This document shows positions 9,559 through 18,406 of a stretch of DNA of 64,000 nucleotides, piece by piece; positions within the stretch are counted from its first letter, which is position 1, and each line of letters begins with the position of its first letter. The stretch covers positions 1-64,000 of the forward strand of contig JAWLBX010000012.1 in NCBI GenBank assembly GCA_041687435.1, read 5' to 3'. The notes under the pieces are model-generated. The model worked only from the letters and a program-made list of their open reading frames with translations, searched no databases and had not been told where the DNA came from. Position numbers and translations under genes: made by a program. The stretch is from JACKII01 sp041687435. GTDB lineage: Bacteria; Pseudomonadota; Alphaproteobacteria; Bin95.

Positions 9559-10841
9559 GCGATCAGGCCCTGCGCCACACCATTGCCGATTGGATCATGG
9601 ATGCAGCATTACGGGGTGCCGGCATGCCGCAATTGGTGGAAGGCACAGCAAGCCGCCTGCTGGCGGCCGGCGTTCCGCTGGCGCGAGCACATGTGACCTT
9701 CCGCACCCTGCACCCCTTGTTCGAGTCGGTCTCCCTGATCTGGCGCCGGGGCCAGGGCACCTCCGAGCAGGAGTTCGTGCACGGCGCCGGCTCGACCACC
9801 ACTTGGTTGCAGAGCCCGTTCGCCTTCATGATCGAACACCGACTTGGCTTGCTCCGCCGACCATTAGCGGGTGACAGTGCGCTGCTGGATTTTCCCGTGC
9901 TGGAAAGCCTGCTTGCAGAGGGTTTCACCGATTATTTGGCAATGATCGTGCCCTTTGATAGCCCGAACATCAGCATCATCGACAACAAGCCGGATGGCAT
10001 TGCCACATCGTGGGTAACGGACCGGACCGGCGGATTTTCCGACGCCCACTTGGCTGCCCTGCAAAACGCTGTGCCCCGGCTGGCGGTTGCCTGCAAACTA
10101 GCCATCCGCGAACAGATCGCGCGCAATGTGGCCGAAGCCTATCTCGGCCACAGCGCCGGGCGTGAAGTTCTGAGCGGGCATATCCGGCTCGGCGATTATG
10201 AAACCATTAACGCCGTTGCCTGGTATGCAGACCTCAGGGATTCCACTGGCCGGATCGAACGGCTGGGGATGGAGCGGTACCTGGCGCTGCTGAACGGCTT
10301 TCTGGGCTGTACCGCCGGCGCGGCCATGGCCCTGGGCGGGGAGATCCTGGCGTATCCAGGCGACGGCGTCCTGGCCATTTTCCGGGACCAAGACCCCGCT
10401 ATCGCTGCAAAGTCCGCCTTGGCCGCCGCGGCAGAGGCGCGCCGGCGCGTATTCGACGTGAATGCAAACCTGTCCGAACTTGGCCAGGAAGCGTTAGAAT
10501 TCGGTCTCGCGGTTCACCGGGGGGATTTGGCGTTCGGCAATATCGGCACGGGTGGCCGACAGGCATTTACGGTCATCGGACCCGCCATCAACGTGGTCAA
10601 CCGGGTGGAGGCGATGAGCAAGGATGTTGCGTGCGCCGTGCTGTTGACCGAGGCAGTGGCCGGGCTGCTTCCAGCAGGGGAGTTGGATTTGGAATCTCTC
10701 GGCGCCCAGCATATCCGCGGCAGCGATACGCCGCTGATCATTTTCGGGGCCACGGACAATGTGCTGCTGCCCTACAATGCCCCGCCGGGCTATACGGAGA
10801 CAGTGCTAACGCCTCACCCTGCCCGGCTGACAAGGGCCTGA
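9555..10841 (+). CDS. Class III adenylate/guanylate cyclase
   Basis: The protein has 428 residues. The N-terminal ~200 residues form a sensor-like region of unknown type without membrane segments. The C-terminal catalytic domain (about 215-400) has the class III hallmarks: a first metal Asp in YADLRDSTG, the second in YPGDGVLAIF, and the transition-state segment FTVIGPAINVVNRVEA. Similar two-part proteins are annotated as adenylate cyclases in alphaproteobacteria. It overlaps the RND pump stop by 4 bases (ATGA), so cyclase and pump are probably co-translated. That suggests nucleotide signalling tied to efflux, an inference from gene order. Substrate (ATP or GTP) is not determined. Confidence 0.9.
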   Translation: MSDQALRHTIADWIMDAALRGAGMPQLVEGTASRLLAAGVPLARAHVTFRTLHPLFESVSLIWRRGQGTSEQEFVHGAGSTTTWLQSPFAFMIEHRLGLLRRPLAGDSALLDFPVLESLLAEGFTDYLAMIVPFDSPNISIIDNKPDGIATSWVTDRTGGFSDAHLAALQNAVPRLAVACKLAIREQIARNVAEAYLGHSAGREVLSGHIRLGDYETINAVAWYADLRDSTGRIERLGMERYLALLNGFLGCTAGAAMALGGEILAYPGDGVLAIFRDQDPAIAAKSALAAAAEARRRVFDVNANLSELGQEALEFGLAVHRGDLAFGNIGTGGRQAFTVIGPAINVVNRVEAMSKDVACAVLLTEAVAGLLPAGELDLESLGAQHIRGSDTPLIIFGATDNVLLPYNAPPGYTETVLTPHPARLTRA

Positions 10842-10882
10842 CGCCGCAGGCCCTCACCGTAACTGCAGAGGAACCGCCGCTC

Positions 10883-11632
10883 ATGATTTCGCTCGCCGGC
10901 CAGAAAATCTTCATCACCGGATGCGCTTCCGGCATCGGTGCCGCCACCGCCAGAACCCTGGCAGAGGCTGGCGCCTATGTCATCGCGACCGATATCGACG
11001 GCGATGGCGTCAGCGCCACGGTCGAATCCATCCAGGCCGCGGGCCACCAGGGCGAGGCGCGGGTGCTTGACGTGTGTGACCCCGCCGCGATCCTCGCCAC
11101 CGCCGAGGCTGTGACCAATGACCATGGCGCCATGGACGCCATCGTCAACGTCGCCGGCTGGGACAAGGGCCAGCCTTTCATGGAAAATAACCCGGAATTC
11201 ATCGAGCTGATCGTCCAGCTCAACTATCTGGGGCAGGTGCGCGTCTGCCAGGCCTTCCTGAAACCGATGATCGAAGCCGGCCGCGGCACCGTCGTCAACA
11301 TCGCCAGCGATGCCGGACGCGTCGGCAGTCTGGGCGAAACAGTCTATGCCGGCGCCAAGGGCGGCGTCATCGCATTCAGCAAGAGCCTTGCCCGGGAAAT
11401 GGCGCGCCATGGCATCACCGTCAATTGCGTTGCGCCAGGGCCGACCGACACCGCACTGCTGGCCGATATGCCGGAGCGCATCCAGGAAGGGCTGAAACGC
11501 GCCATTCCGTTACGCCGCCTCGGCCAGCCGCAGGATATCGCCGACGCCATCCTGTTCTTTGCCAGTTCGCGCGCCAGTTACATCACCGGCCAGGTGCTGA
11601 GTGTTTCCGGCGGCCTGACGATGAATGGATGA
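10883..11632 (+). CDS. Short-chain dehydrogenase/reductase (SDR)
   Basis: This 249-residue classical SDR carries the NAD(P) motif TGCASGIGAAT near the N-terminus, the NVAG-type motif (VNVAGWD), a catalytic Ser in NIASDAGRVG, and YAGAKGG (YxxxK), ending in a family-typical C-terminus (TGQVLSVSGGLTMNG). It resembles 2-hydroxycyclohexanecarboxyl-CoA and 3-oxoacyl reductases, but the substrate is not assignable. The ATG at 10883 is preferred over an open upstream frame because the Rossmann strand begins within 10 residues of it. It lies 41 bases after the cyclase gene and may be co-transcribed with it. Confidence 0.9.
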   Translation: MISLAGQKIFITGCASGIGAATARTLAEAGAYVIATDIDGDGVSATVESIQAAGHQGEARVLDVCDPAAILATAEAVTNDHGAMDAIVNVAGWDKGQPFMENNPEFIELIVQLNYLGQVRVCQAFLKPMIEAGRGTVVNIASDAGRVGSLGETVYAGAKGGVIAFSKSLAREMARHGITVNCVAPGPTDTALLADMPERIQEGLKRAIPLRRLGQPQDIADAILFFASSRASYITGQVLSVSGGLTMNG

Positions 11633-11674
11633 GCCGTTGCCCACTCCTTTCCTTATCACCGGCCCAGGCCTGAC

Positions 11675-12328
11675 ATGAGCTTCCGCCGCCCCTCAATCCT
11701 CACCGTCCTGTTCGCGCTGATTGCCATCGCCATCATGTTGGGCCTGGGCATTTGGCAGTTGGAACGGCGCGAGTGGAAGGCCGACCTGCTGGCGACCGTC
11801 GCCGAACGCTTGCAGCGCCCGGCCGAGCCTATGCCGTCCAATGCCAGTGACGACTGGGAGTTCCGGCGCGTCACGGTAGAGGGTTTGGTCGTTGGCAATC
11901 AATGGTTCCGCTTTCCGGGACACAGCCGCGATAGCGGGGTCGGAGACTTGCTGATGCTGCTGGTCCAGCGCGATGATGGCTCCATCATCCTGGTTGAGCA
12001 TGGCTGGGTTCCCTTCGGCGGCATGCCGCCGCCGATCCCCGCCGCCTTGGCTACCGAGGGCATTCTGCGTCAGCCCGCCAAGCCTGGCTGGTTCACCCCT
12101 GCGAACGATCGGGCCGGCAACGCCTGGTACGTCGCCGACCCACCTGCCATGGCCGCCACCGCAGGCCTGCCTGCGACAACGACGGCACCTTTATACGTCA
12201 AGCCGCAGGATTGGGAACCGCACCTTCCCAACAACCACCTGGAATACGCGCTCACCTGGTTTTCGCTCGCCGGGATTTTTTTGGTGATTTTCATTCTGTT
12301 CCACCGCACAAAACCAGGCCAATCATGA
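11675..12328 (+). CDS. SURF1 family cytochrome c oxidase assembly protein
   Basis: This 217-residue protein has one transmembrane helix at each end (about residues 8-26 and 195-213) and a periplasmic domain between, the SURF1 layout. Recognisable motifs are LGIWQLERREWKADL after TM1 and NNHLEYALTWFSLA before TM2. SURF1/Shy1 proteins help insert haem a into subunit I of aa3 oxidases. No cox genes are present nearby, unlike the usual alphaproteobacterial cta-surf1-thrC order. Its stop overlaps the M32 peptidase start as ATGA. Confidence 0.9.
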   Translation: MSFRRPSILTVLFALIAIAIMLGLGIWQLERREWKADLLATVAERLQRPAEPMPSNASDDWEFRRVTVEGLVVGNQWFRFPGHSRDSGVGDLLMLLVQRDDGSIILVEHGWVPFGGMPPPIPAALATEGILRQPAKPGWFTPANDRAGNAWYVADPPAMAATAGLPATTTAPLYVKPQDWEPHLPNNHLEYALTWFSLAGIFLVIFILFHRTKPGQS

Positions 12329-13815
12329 CCCCATACGAAACTCTGACCCGCGCCTTCGCCCGCGCTGCCAAGATCAATACTGCCACGCTCAAGCTCGGCT
12401 GGGATCAGCGGGTGATGATGCCGCCGGGTGGAGCTGACGATCGCGGCGAGGAACTGGCCACGCTGGCCGCCCTCGCCCATGAAATAGAGGCTTCACCCCA
12501 GGTTGCCGAAGCGCTCGCCGCCACGGACGAAACGGCGCTCGCCCCCTGGCAGGCAGCAAACCTGCGGGAAATGCGCCGCCGGCACGCGCACGCTGCCGCC
12601 GTTCCCTCTGCCCTGATCGAAGCTGGCGAGACGGCAGCCGCCCGGTGCGAAATGGCTTGGCGCGAGGCCCGCAAGACCGGCGATTTCGCCTTGCTGTTGC
12701 CGCTCTGGCGCCCGGTCATCGCCAACATACGGGAGAGAGCTGCGGCCAAGGCAGAGGCTCTTGGCGTTTCCCCTTACGATGCGCTGATGGACCCGTACGA
12801 CCCTGGCCGACGCTCCGCCCAGGTAACCGCATTGTTTGACGACCTGGAAACCTTTCTCCGCGATGCCCTGCCGAAAGTTCTCGACCGCCAGACCAGCGAG
12901 CCCACCCCGCACCTCCCGCCGGGCCCTTTTCCGGCAGAACGCCAGCGGGAATTGGGCAAGCGCGTGATGGCAGCGGTCGGTTATGACTTCCATCACGGCC
13001 GTCTCGACGACACGGCCCACCCATTTTCTACCGGCAGCAGCGGCGATGCCCGCGTGACCGCCCGCTGGGACGAGGCCGACTTCACCTCTGGCCTGATGGC
13101 GGTGCTGCACGAAACCGGCCACGCGCTCTACACCCGCGGCAAGAAACCCGACCACGCTTGGCAGCCGGTCGCCGCTCACCGGGGCATGACGATCCACGAA
13201 AGCCAGTCGCTCTGCCTGGAGATGCAGATCGGCCGCTCCCGCGCCTTTACGGAATTCTGGGCCCCTTTGGCTAAAAAAGCGTTCGATGGCGACGGGCCGC
13301 TGTGGCAGGCGGACAACATGCACCGCTGGGCGACCAGGGTGGAGCCGGGCTTTATCCGCGTCGATGCGGACGCCGTCACCTACCCGTTGCACATCATACT
13401 GCGCTTCCGGCTGGAACAGCGGCTGGTCGATGGCTCGCTCGACCCTGCCGACGTGCCAGAAACCTGGGATGCGGAAATGCAGACATTGCTTGGCATTCGC
13501 CCGCCGACACTCTCGCTAGGCTGTCTGCAGGATATCCATTGGTTCGACGGTGCTTTCGGCTATTTCCCGACCTACAGCCTGGGCGCCATGGCCGCCGCGC
13601 AACTGTTCCAGGCCGCGGAAGAGGCGGAACCAGGCCTGTATCAGACCTTGGAGCAGGGCGACACCAGCCCGGTCATCGCATGGCTGCGCACGCATGTGCA
13701 TGAAGTCGGCTGCCTGCACGAGCCCGATGACCTGTTGCAAGCGGCAACCGGCAGCCCGCTCGGTTCCGCAGCATTCAAGCGGCACATCCGCGAGCGGTAT
13801 CTGACGGCAGCTTGA
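12325..13815 (+). CDS. Carboxypeptidase Taq (M32) metallopeptidase
   Basis: This 496-residue zinc carboxypeptidase has the family motif HETGH at about residues 262-266. The usual downstream HESQS segment supplies the third ligand region, and RVDADAVTYPLHIILRF follows. The length matches typical M32 enzymes (about 490-510). These cytosolic enzymes trim peptides from the C-terminus with broad specificity. The ATG at 12325 overlaps the SURF1 stop (ATGA); a longer frame reaching back into surf1 is disregarded. The last 18 codons before the final five are partly duplicated about 100 bases downstream (see the relic at 13898). Confidence 0.95.
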   Translation: MTPYETLTRAFARAAKINTATLKLGWDQRVMMPPGGADDRGEELATLAALAHEIEASPQVAEALAATDETALAPWQAANLREMRRRHAHAAAVPSALIEAGETAAARCEMAWREARKTGDFALLLPLWRPVIANIRERAAAKAEALGVSPYDALMDPYDPGRRSAQVTALFDDLETFLRDALPKVLDRQTSEPTPHLPPGPFPAERQRELGKRVMAAVGYDFHHGRLDDTAHPFSTGSSGDARVTARWDEADFTSGLMAVLHETGHALYTRGKKPDHAWQPVAAHRGMTIHESQSLCLEMQIGRSRAFTEFWAPLAKKAFDGDGPLWQADNMHRWATRVEPGFIRVDADAVTYPLHIILRFRLEQRLVDGSLDPADVPETWDAEMQTLLGIRPPTLSLGCLQDIHWFDGAFGYFPTYSLGAMAAAQLFQAAEEAEPGLYQTLEQGDTSPVIAWLRTHVHEVGCLHEPDDLLQAATGSPLGSAAFKRHIRERYLTAA

Positions 13816-13897
13816 TCGGAAGTTCACGCGGGCCAACATAAAACGCCACGACCGTGCCAAGGCCATGGGCACAGTGGACGGCGATTAGGCGCCCGCG

Positions 13898-13954
13898 ACT
13901 GGCAGCCCGCTCGACTTTCCAGCGTTGAACCGGCATATCCGGCGCCGGTATTGA
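13898..13954 (+). pseudogene. Relic of a second M32 carboxypeptidase C-terminus
   Basis: Between the M32 gene and thrC, 18 codons (13898-13951) read TGSPLDFPALNRHIRRRY followed by TGA. They align without gaps to TGSPLGSAAFKRHIRERY at 13747-13800 in the intact gene. I count 40 of 54 identical bases and 12 of 18 identical residues, with 9 of 14 differences at third codon positions. A stop codon lies four codons upstream of the relic, and there is no start. It looks like the tail of a diverged tandem copy that has otherwise been deleted. Confidence 0.65.
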
Positions 13955-14031
13955 CCGTGACCCGCCCAGCCGCTGCACCATCACGCAATCCGTGGTTGAG
14001 GCGGAAGCGCAACCTGAAAGGCTCGCACCGG

Positions 14032-15426
14032 ATGCGTTATATCTCGACCCGTGGCCAGGCGCCGAGCCTGGGCTTTGCCGACGTCACCCTGGCCGGCCTG
14101 GCCAATGACGGCGGCCTCTATGTTCCCGAGGCATGGCCGCAAGTCTCGCACGATCAACAACGCACATGGCAGAGCCTTTCGTATGCGGATCTCGCCATCG
14201 CGGTGATGCGTCCCTTCATTGGCCACGAAATTCCCGACGCTGCGTTCGCTAACATGGTGCGGGACGCCTACGCCACATTCGAGCATCCGGCTGTCACGCC
14301 CCTGGTCCAGCTCGACTCGAATCTCTGGCTACAGGAATTGTTCCACGGCCCCACCCTTGCTTTCAAGGATGTCGCGCTGCAATTGCTGGGGCGCCTGTTC
14401 GACCATATCCTGGCGGAACGCGGCCAGCGTATCACCATTGTCGGCGCGACCTCCGGCGACACGGGATCGGCCGCAATCGAGGCCTGCCGTGACCGCGAGG
14501 CCATCGATATCTTCATCCTGTTCCCCAAGGGCCGCGTCTCGCCGGTCCAACAGCGTCAGATGACGACGGTCCCCAGCGGCAACGTCCACTGCATTGCCGT
14601 CGATGGCACCTTCGACGACTGCCAGGACTTGGTGAAAGCCTTGTTTGCCGACGCTGCCTTCCGCGAAGAGGTCAACCTGTCGGCTGTCAACTCGATCAAC
14701 TGGGCGCGCGTGATGGCCCAGACGGTCTACTACGCCTTCGCCGCCCTGCAACTGGGCGCGCCGGACCGGGCCATCGACGTATCCGTACCCACCGGCAATT
14801 TCGGCAATATCTTCGCCGCCTATGGCGTGAAGCAGATGGGTTTTCCCATAGAGCGGCTGATCGTCGGCTCCAACCGCAACGACATCCTGACCCGGTTCTT
14901 CCGGCACGACGACATGAGCCTGCGCCCGGTTGAGCCCAGCTTCTCGCCCAGCATGGACATTCAGATATCCTCCAACGTCGAGCGTCTGCTGTTCGATCTC
15001 TATGACCGCGACGGCCGCGCCACGGCGGAGGCTTTGGCAGAACTGCGCTCCCAGGGCCGCTTGACCCTCGGGGAGAACCGCCACGCCGCTGCCAAGGCCA
15101 CGTTCAGCGCCGCCAGCTTCGACGACGAAGCAACCCTCGCCGCCATCAAGACCTGGCGTCAGCGCGCCGGCTACACGCTCGACCCGCATTCCGCCGTGGG
15201 CATGCTGGCCGCCGAGGCCTGCGCACCAGAGCGGCCGCGCCCGCTGGTGGTCGGCGCAACCGCCCACCCGGCCAAGTTCCCGGATGCCGTGGAGCAGGCC
15301 ACCGGCCGACGCCCGGCCCTGCCCGACCGCCTCGCCGACCTGTTCGAGCGCGAGGAGCGGCTGACCGACCTCGCCAACGACCGTACCGCCCTGCAAGCCT
15401 TGGTACGAGAGCGGCGTCGGGGGTAA
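14032..15426 (+). CDS. thrC: Threonine synthase
   Basis: This 464-residue PLP enzyme converts O-phosphohomoserine to threonine. The N-terminus MRYISTRGQAP and DGGLYVPE are family signatures. The PLP lysine is in LAFKDVALQLLG (about residue 112), and GATSGDTGSAA binds the phosphate. The length fits the long fungal/proteobacterial subclass. The ATG at 14032 matches the conserved N-terminus; the frame is open further upstream through the peptidase relic, but those codons do not resemble ThrC. It is probably transcribed from the 216-base gap after the M32 gene or as part of that operon. Confidence 0.96.
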   Translation: MRYISTRGQAPSLGFADVTLAGLANDGGLYVPEAWPQVSHDQQRTWQSLSYADLAIAVMRPFIGHEIPDAAFANMVRDAYATFEHPAVTPLVQLDSNLWLQELFHGPTLAFKDVALQLLGRLFDHILAERGQRITIVGATSGDTGSAAIEACRDREAIDIFILFPKGRVSPVQQRQMTTVPSGNVHCIAVDGTFDDCQDLVKALFADAAFREEVNLSAVNSINWARVMAQTVYYAFAALQLGAPDRAIDVSVPTGNFGNIFAAYGVKQMGFPIERLIVGSNRNDILTRFFRHDDMSLRPVEPSFSPSMDIQISSNVERLLFDLYDRDGRATAEALAELRSQGRLTLGENRHAAAKATFSAASFDDEATLAAIKTWRQRAGYTLDPHSAVGMLAAEACAPERPRPLVVGATAHPAKFPDAVEQATGRRPALPDRLADLFEREERLTDLANDRTALQALVRERRRG

Positions 15427-15501
15427 TTGCAGCCATCGACACCCCTTCCCGGTGCTGGCACCATTGCGGCCCGATCCCGATTGCCAGTTCCGGAACCTGT
15501 C

Positions 15502-17116
15502 ATGGACACGTTCGACTACGTCATCGTCGGAGCCGGCGCCGCCGGCTGCGTCCTCGCCAACCGCTTGTCAGAGGATGGCACCAGCAGCGTCTGCGTGCTG
15601 GAGGCGGGCGGCGATGACCGGCACCCGTTCATTCACATTCCAGCGGGCTTCGTCAAAACCCTCTATGGCGACCGCTTCCTCTGGCCTTTTCAGACGGAAC
15701 CGGCCCCCGGCTTGGACGGACGCTCAATCGCCATGCCACAGGGCAAGGTGGTTGGCGGCTCCAGTTCCGTAAACGGCATGGTTTACAATCGCGGCCAGCG
15801 TGCGGATTTCGACGTCTGGGCGCAGATGGGCAACCGCGGCTGGGGCTTCGACGACCTGCTGCCCTATTTCAACCGCTCGGAGACCCGCATCACCGCTGGC
15901 AGCACCATCCAGCGCGGCCAGTCTGGCGAATTGCCGATTACCGACAGCGACTGGATCAACCCGCTGGCCGAGGCGTTTCTGGACGCAGCCGCCGGGCTCG
16001 GCATCCCGCGCGCCGCAGACTACAATTCCGGCTTCCAATTTGGCGCCGGTTACTTCCAGCGCTACATCCACAAGGGCAAAAGAATAAGCTCGGCCAGGGC
16101 TTTCCTACGGCCCGCATTACGCCGACCGAATGTCTCGCTCCGCACCCGTGCGCAAGTAATCCGGCTGGAAATGGACGGCAACCGGGTTACCGGCATCACC
16201 TACCGCGACGGCTTCGGCAGCCAGTACACGGTTGCAGCCGCCCGCGAAGTCATTCTCTCAGCTGGTGCCGCCAACTCACCGAAAATACTGCAAATTTCCG
16301 TTATCGGTTCACCGGAGCATCTGCAAGAGATCGGCGTGCCCGTCCGCCACGCATTACCTGGTGTTGGCGAAAACCTACGCGATCATTACTCCGTTCGCAT
16401 GACTGCCCGTGCCAAGAATGTATGTACGATCAATGAATTTGCACGATTTTCTCGCCTACCGATGGAGATTGCCAAATGGGCCATGGGCCGCCCCAGCGTG
16501 TTGGCGCTCTGCCCCGACCATCGCCTTCGTCCACGGCAAGAGCCACCCCTCGCTGGAAGATGCCGACCTGCGCATCCTGTTCACGCCCGGCAGCTATCAG
16601 GACGGCAAGGTCTATGTCCTCGACAAATTCCCCGGCCTGACCTGCGGCGCAGCCCAGCCGCGGCCCGAGAGCGTCGGCCATGTGCGCGCGCGCTCCGCCG
16701 ATCCGGCCGAGCCGCCTGCAATCCAGCCCAACTACCTGGCCGCCGAAACCGACCGGCGCATAACGCTCGCGGGCCTCAGGCTCGCGCGGCAGATCCTGCA
16801 CCGCCCGGAACTGGCTCGCTATTTCGACCACGAGACCCTGCCCGGCCCGAATGTTCAGACCGACGACGAGTTGTTGGACTTCGCACGGCGCAAGGGAAAC
16901 ACTGGATATCACCTTGTTGGAACTGCAAAAATGGGCCCTATTTCCGACAAGCATGCCGTTGTGGACGATGAGCTTCGGGTGCGTGGCCTTCAGGGCCTGC
17001 GTGTGATCGACGCCTCGATCATGCCGATGCTGCCGTCCGCCAACACCTTCGCCGCGACCATCGCAATTGCGGAAAAAGGCGCCGATTTGATCCGCGGACG
17101 AACGGCGCCCGCATAG
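15502..17116 (+). pseudogene. GMC-family FAD oxidoreductase (choline dehydrogenase-like), frameshifted
   Basis: Two frames together encode one ~537-residue GMC oxidoreductase. The first (from ATG 15502) has the FAD motif DYVIVGAGAAGCVLANRL, the GKVVGGSSSVNGM signature and AANSPKILQ. The second carries the C-terminal half, including the catalytic-region His in NTGYHLVGTAKMG and the final FAD motif VIDASIMPMLPSANTFA. The reading frame switches at a CCCC run (16512-16515). Removing one C restores a continuous protein reading through LALCPTIAFVHGKS, so the break is a single extra base. It may be a true mutation or an assembly error. Related enzymes oxidise choline and other alcohols. It lies 75 bases after thrC and 2 bases before the convergent CoA transferase. 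Confidence 0.85.
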
Positions 17117-17118
17117 AC

Positions 17119-18303
17119 TCAAATCACGCCATCCCCCTTCAGCCCCTCGACTGTAGCCGTATCCAGGCCCAGCCACTCGCCCAGCACGGCAGCACTGTCG
17201 GCGCCCGCTTCGGAGAAAAATTGCAGCGGGCTCGTTTCGTACTCAAACAGGCGGAGCGGTGAGCTTGGCAGCACCACGTCGCCCATATAGGGGTGCTGCA
17301 TCCGGTTCAGCATGCCGCGCGCATGCAGGTGCGGGTCGTTCATCACCTCGCCCACGTCACGCACCGGAGCCACCGCCAGGCGGGCCGCGCGCATCTGCCC
17401 GAACACCTCGTCGCGTGAGCGGCTGCCGGTCCAGGCGGAAATGGCGTCGTTGATTTCCGCCTCATGGCTGCAGCGCTGTGCCGGCCCACCGAAAGCGGGA
17501 TCGTCCGCCCATTCCTCCCGCCCGATCAGGCGGCAGAGGCTTTTCCATTGCGGTTCGCTGACGACGATCAGCGCCACCCAGCCATCCGAACATTCGTACC
17601 GGCCATAGGGTGCGGTCTGGCCGGCCGACTTGTCGCCCCGGCGCGGCGGGATTTCGCCGGTGCGATGGTAATGGGAGTACTCACTGGAAATATTGAAATA
17701 GATCGCCTCGATCATCGCGCTTTCCACCCGCGTGCCGACTCCCGTGCGCTCCCGCCCCAGCAGCGCCGTCATCAGCGCGCCATAGAAGTGGATGCCGCCC
17801 ATGAAATCGCAGACTTGGCCGCCCGCCCGTGCCGGCGGCCCCCCAGCCTCGCCGGTGATGCTCATAATGCCGCTTGCCGCCTGGATGGTGTGATCCATGG
17901 CAAGCTGGTCCCAGTCCGGCCCGAAGCTGCCATAGCCATTGGCGGAGCCATAAATCAGCCGCGGATTACGTTCGTGCAGCACATCCCAGCCCAGGCCGAG
18001 GCGTTCCATAGTGCCGGGGGCAAAATTCTCGCAGATCACGTCCGCCTGCTCGACCATGGACAGGAGCAATGCCTTCGCCGCCGGCTTTTTCAGGTCGAGC
18101 GTCAAGCTCTTTTTGTTGGAGTTCAGCATGGCGAAGGCCAGCGGCGTATTTTCACCGCCGCCCCGCCGTGTGCGCTCGCCGCCCGGCGGCTCGATCTTGA
18201 TGACCTCTGCCCCGGCCATCGCCATCAGGAAGGTGGCATAGGGGCCCTGGTAGATCTGGGTGAGGTCAAGGACGCGGATACCCGCGAGGGCTTGCGGTTT
18301 CAT
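17119..18303 (-). CDS. CaiB/BaiF family (class III) CoA transferase
   Basis: The protein has 394 residues, the standard length. It starts with LAGIRVLDLTQIYQGPYAT and contains AEVIKIEPPGGERTR, NSNKKSLTLDLK and a catalytic Asp expected in CDFMGGIHFYGA. These enzymes move CoA between carboxylic acids through an aspartyl-CoA thioester. The ATG at 18303 is chosen from the conserved N-terminus; the upstream open frame overlaps the divergent flavoenzyme gene. It points away from the LLM gene across a 103-base gap and shares its probable role in acyl-CoA catabolism with the downstream beta-oxidation genes. The acid substrate is unknown. Confidence 0.93.
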   Translation of the reverse strand: MKPQALAGIRVLDLTQIYQGPYATFLMAMAGAEVIKIEPPGGERTRRGGGENTPLAFAMLNSNKKSLTLDLKKPAAKALLLSMVEQADVICENFAPGTMERLGLGWDVLHERNPRLIYGSANGYGSFGPDWDQLAMDHTIQAASGIMSITGEAGGPPARAGGQVCDFMGGIHFYGALMTALLGRERTGVGTRVESAMIEAIYFNISSEYSHYHRTGEIPPRRGDKSAGQTAPYGRYECSDGWVALIVVSEPQWKSLCRLIGREEWADDPAFGGPAQRCSHEAEINDAISAWTGSRSRDEVFGQMRAARLAVAPVRDVGEVMNDPHLHARGMLNRMQHPYMGDVVLPSSPLRLFEYETSPLQFFSEAGADSAAVLGEWLGLDTATVEGLKGDGVI

Positions 18304-18406
18304 GATATAGCGTTTCCCGGATTTGATTGGTTTTGTCGCCCGCGATGCTAACCTAAAATCCGCGCAACCGAGACCGAAAACACCAATCCAGGAAGGAAAT
18401 CCGCCG

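Noticed and set aside
14329..15396. 355-codon frame antisense to thrC
   Set aside because: Shadow frame over a clear threonine synthase.
16495..17116. A separate second gene for the GMC C-terminal half
   Set aside because: Its upstream codons do not resemble any start, and joining at the C run restores a single family-length protein.
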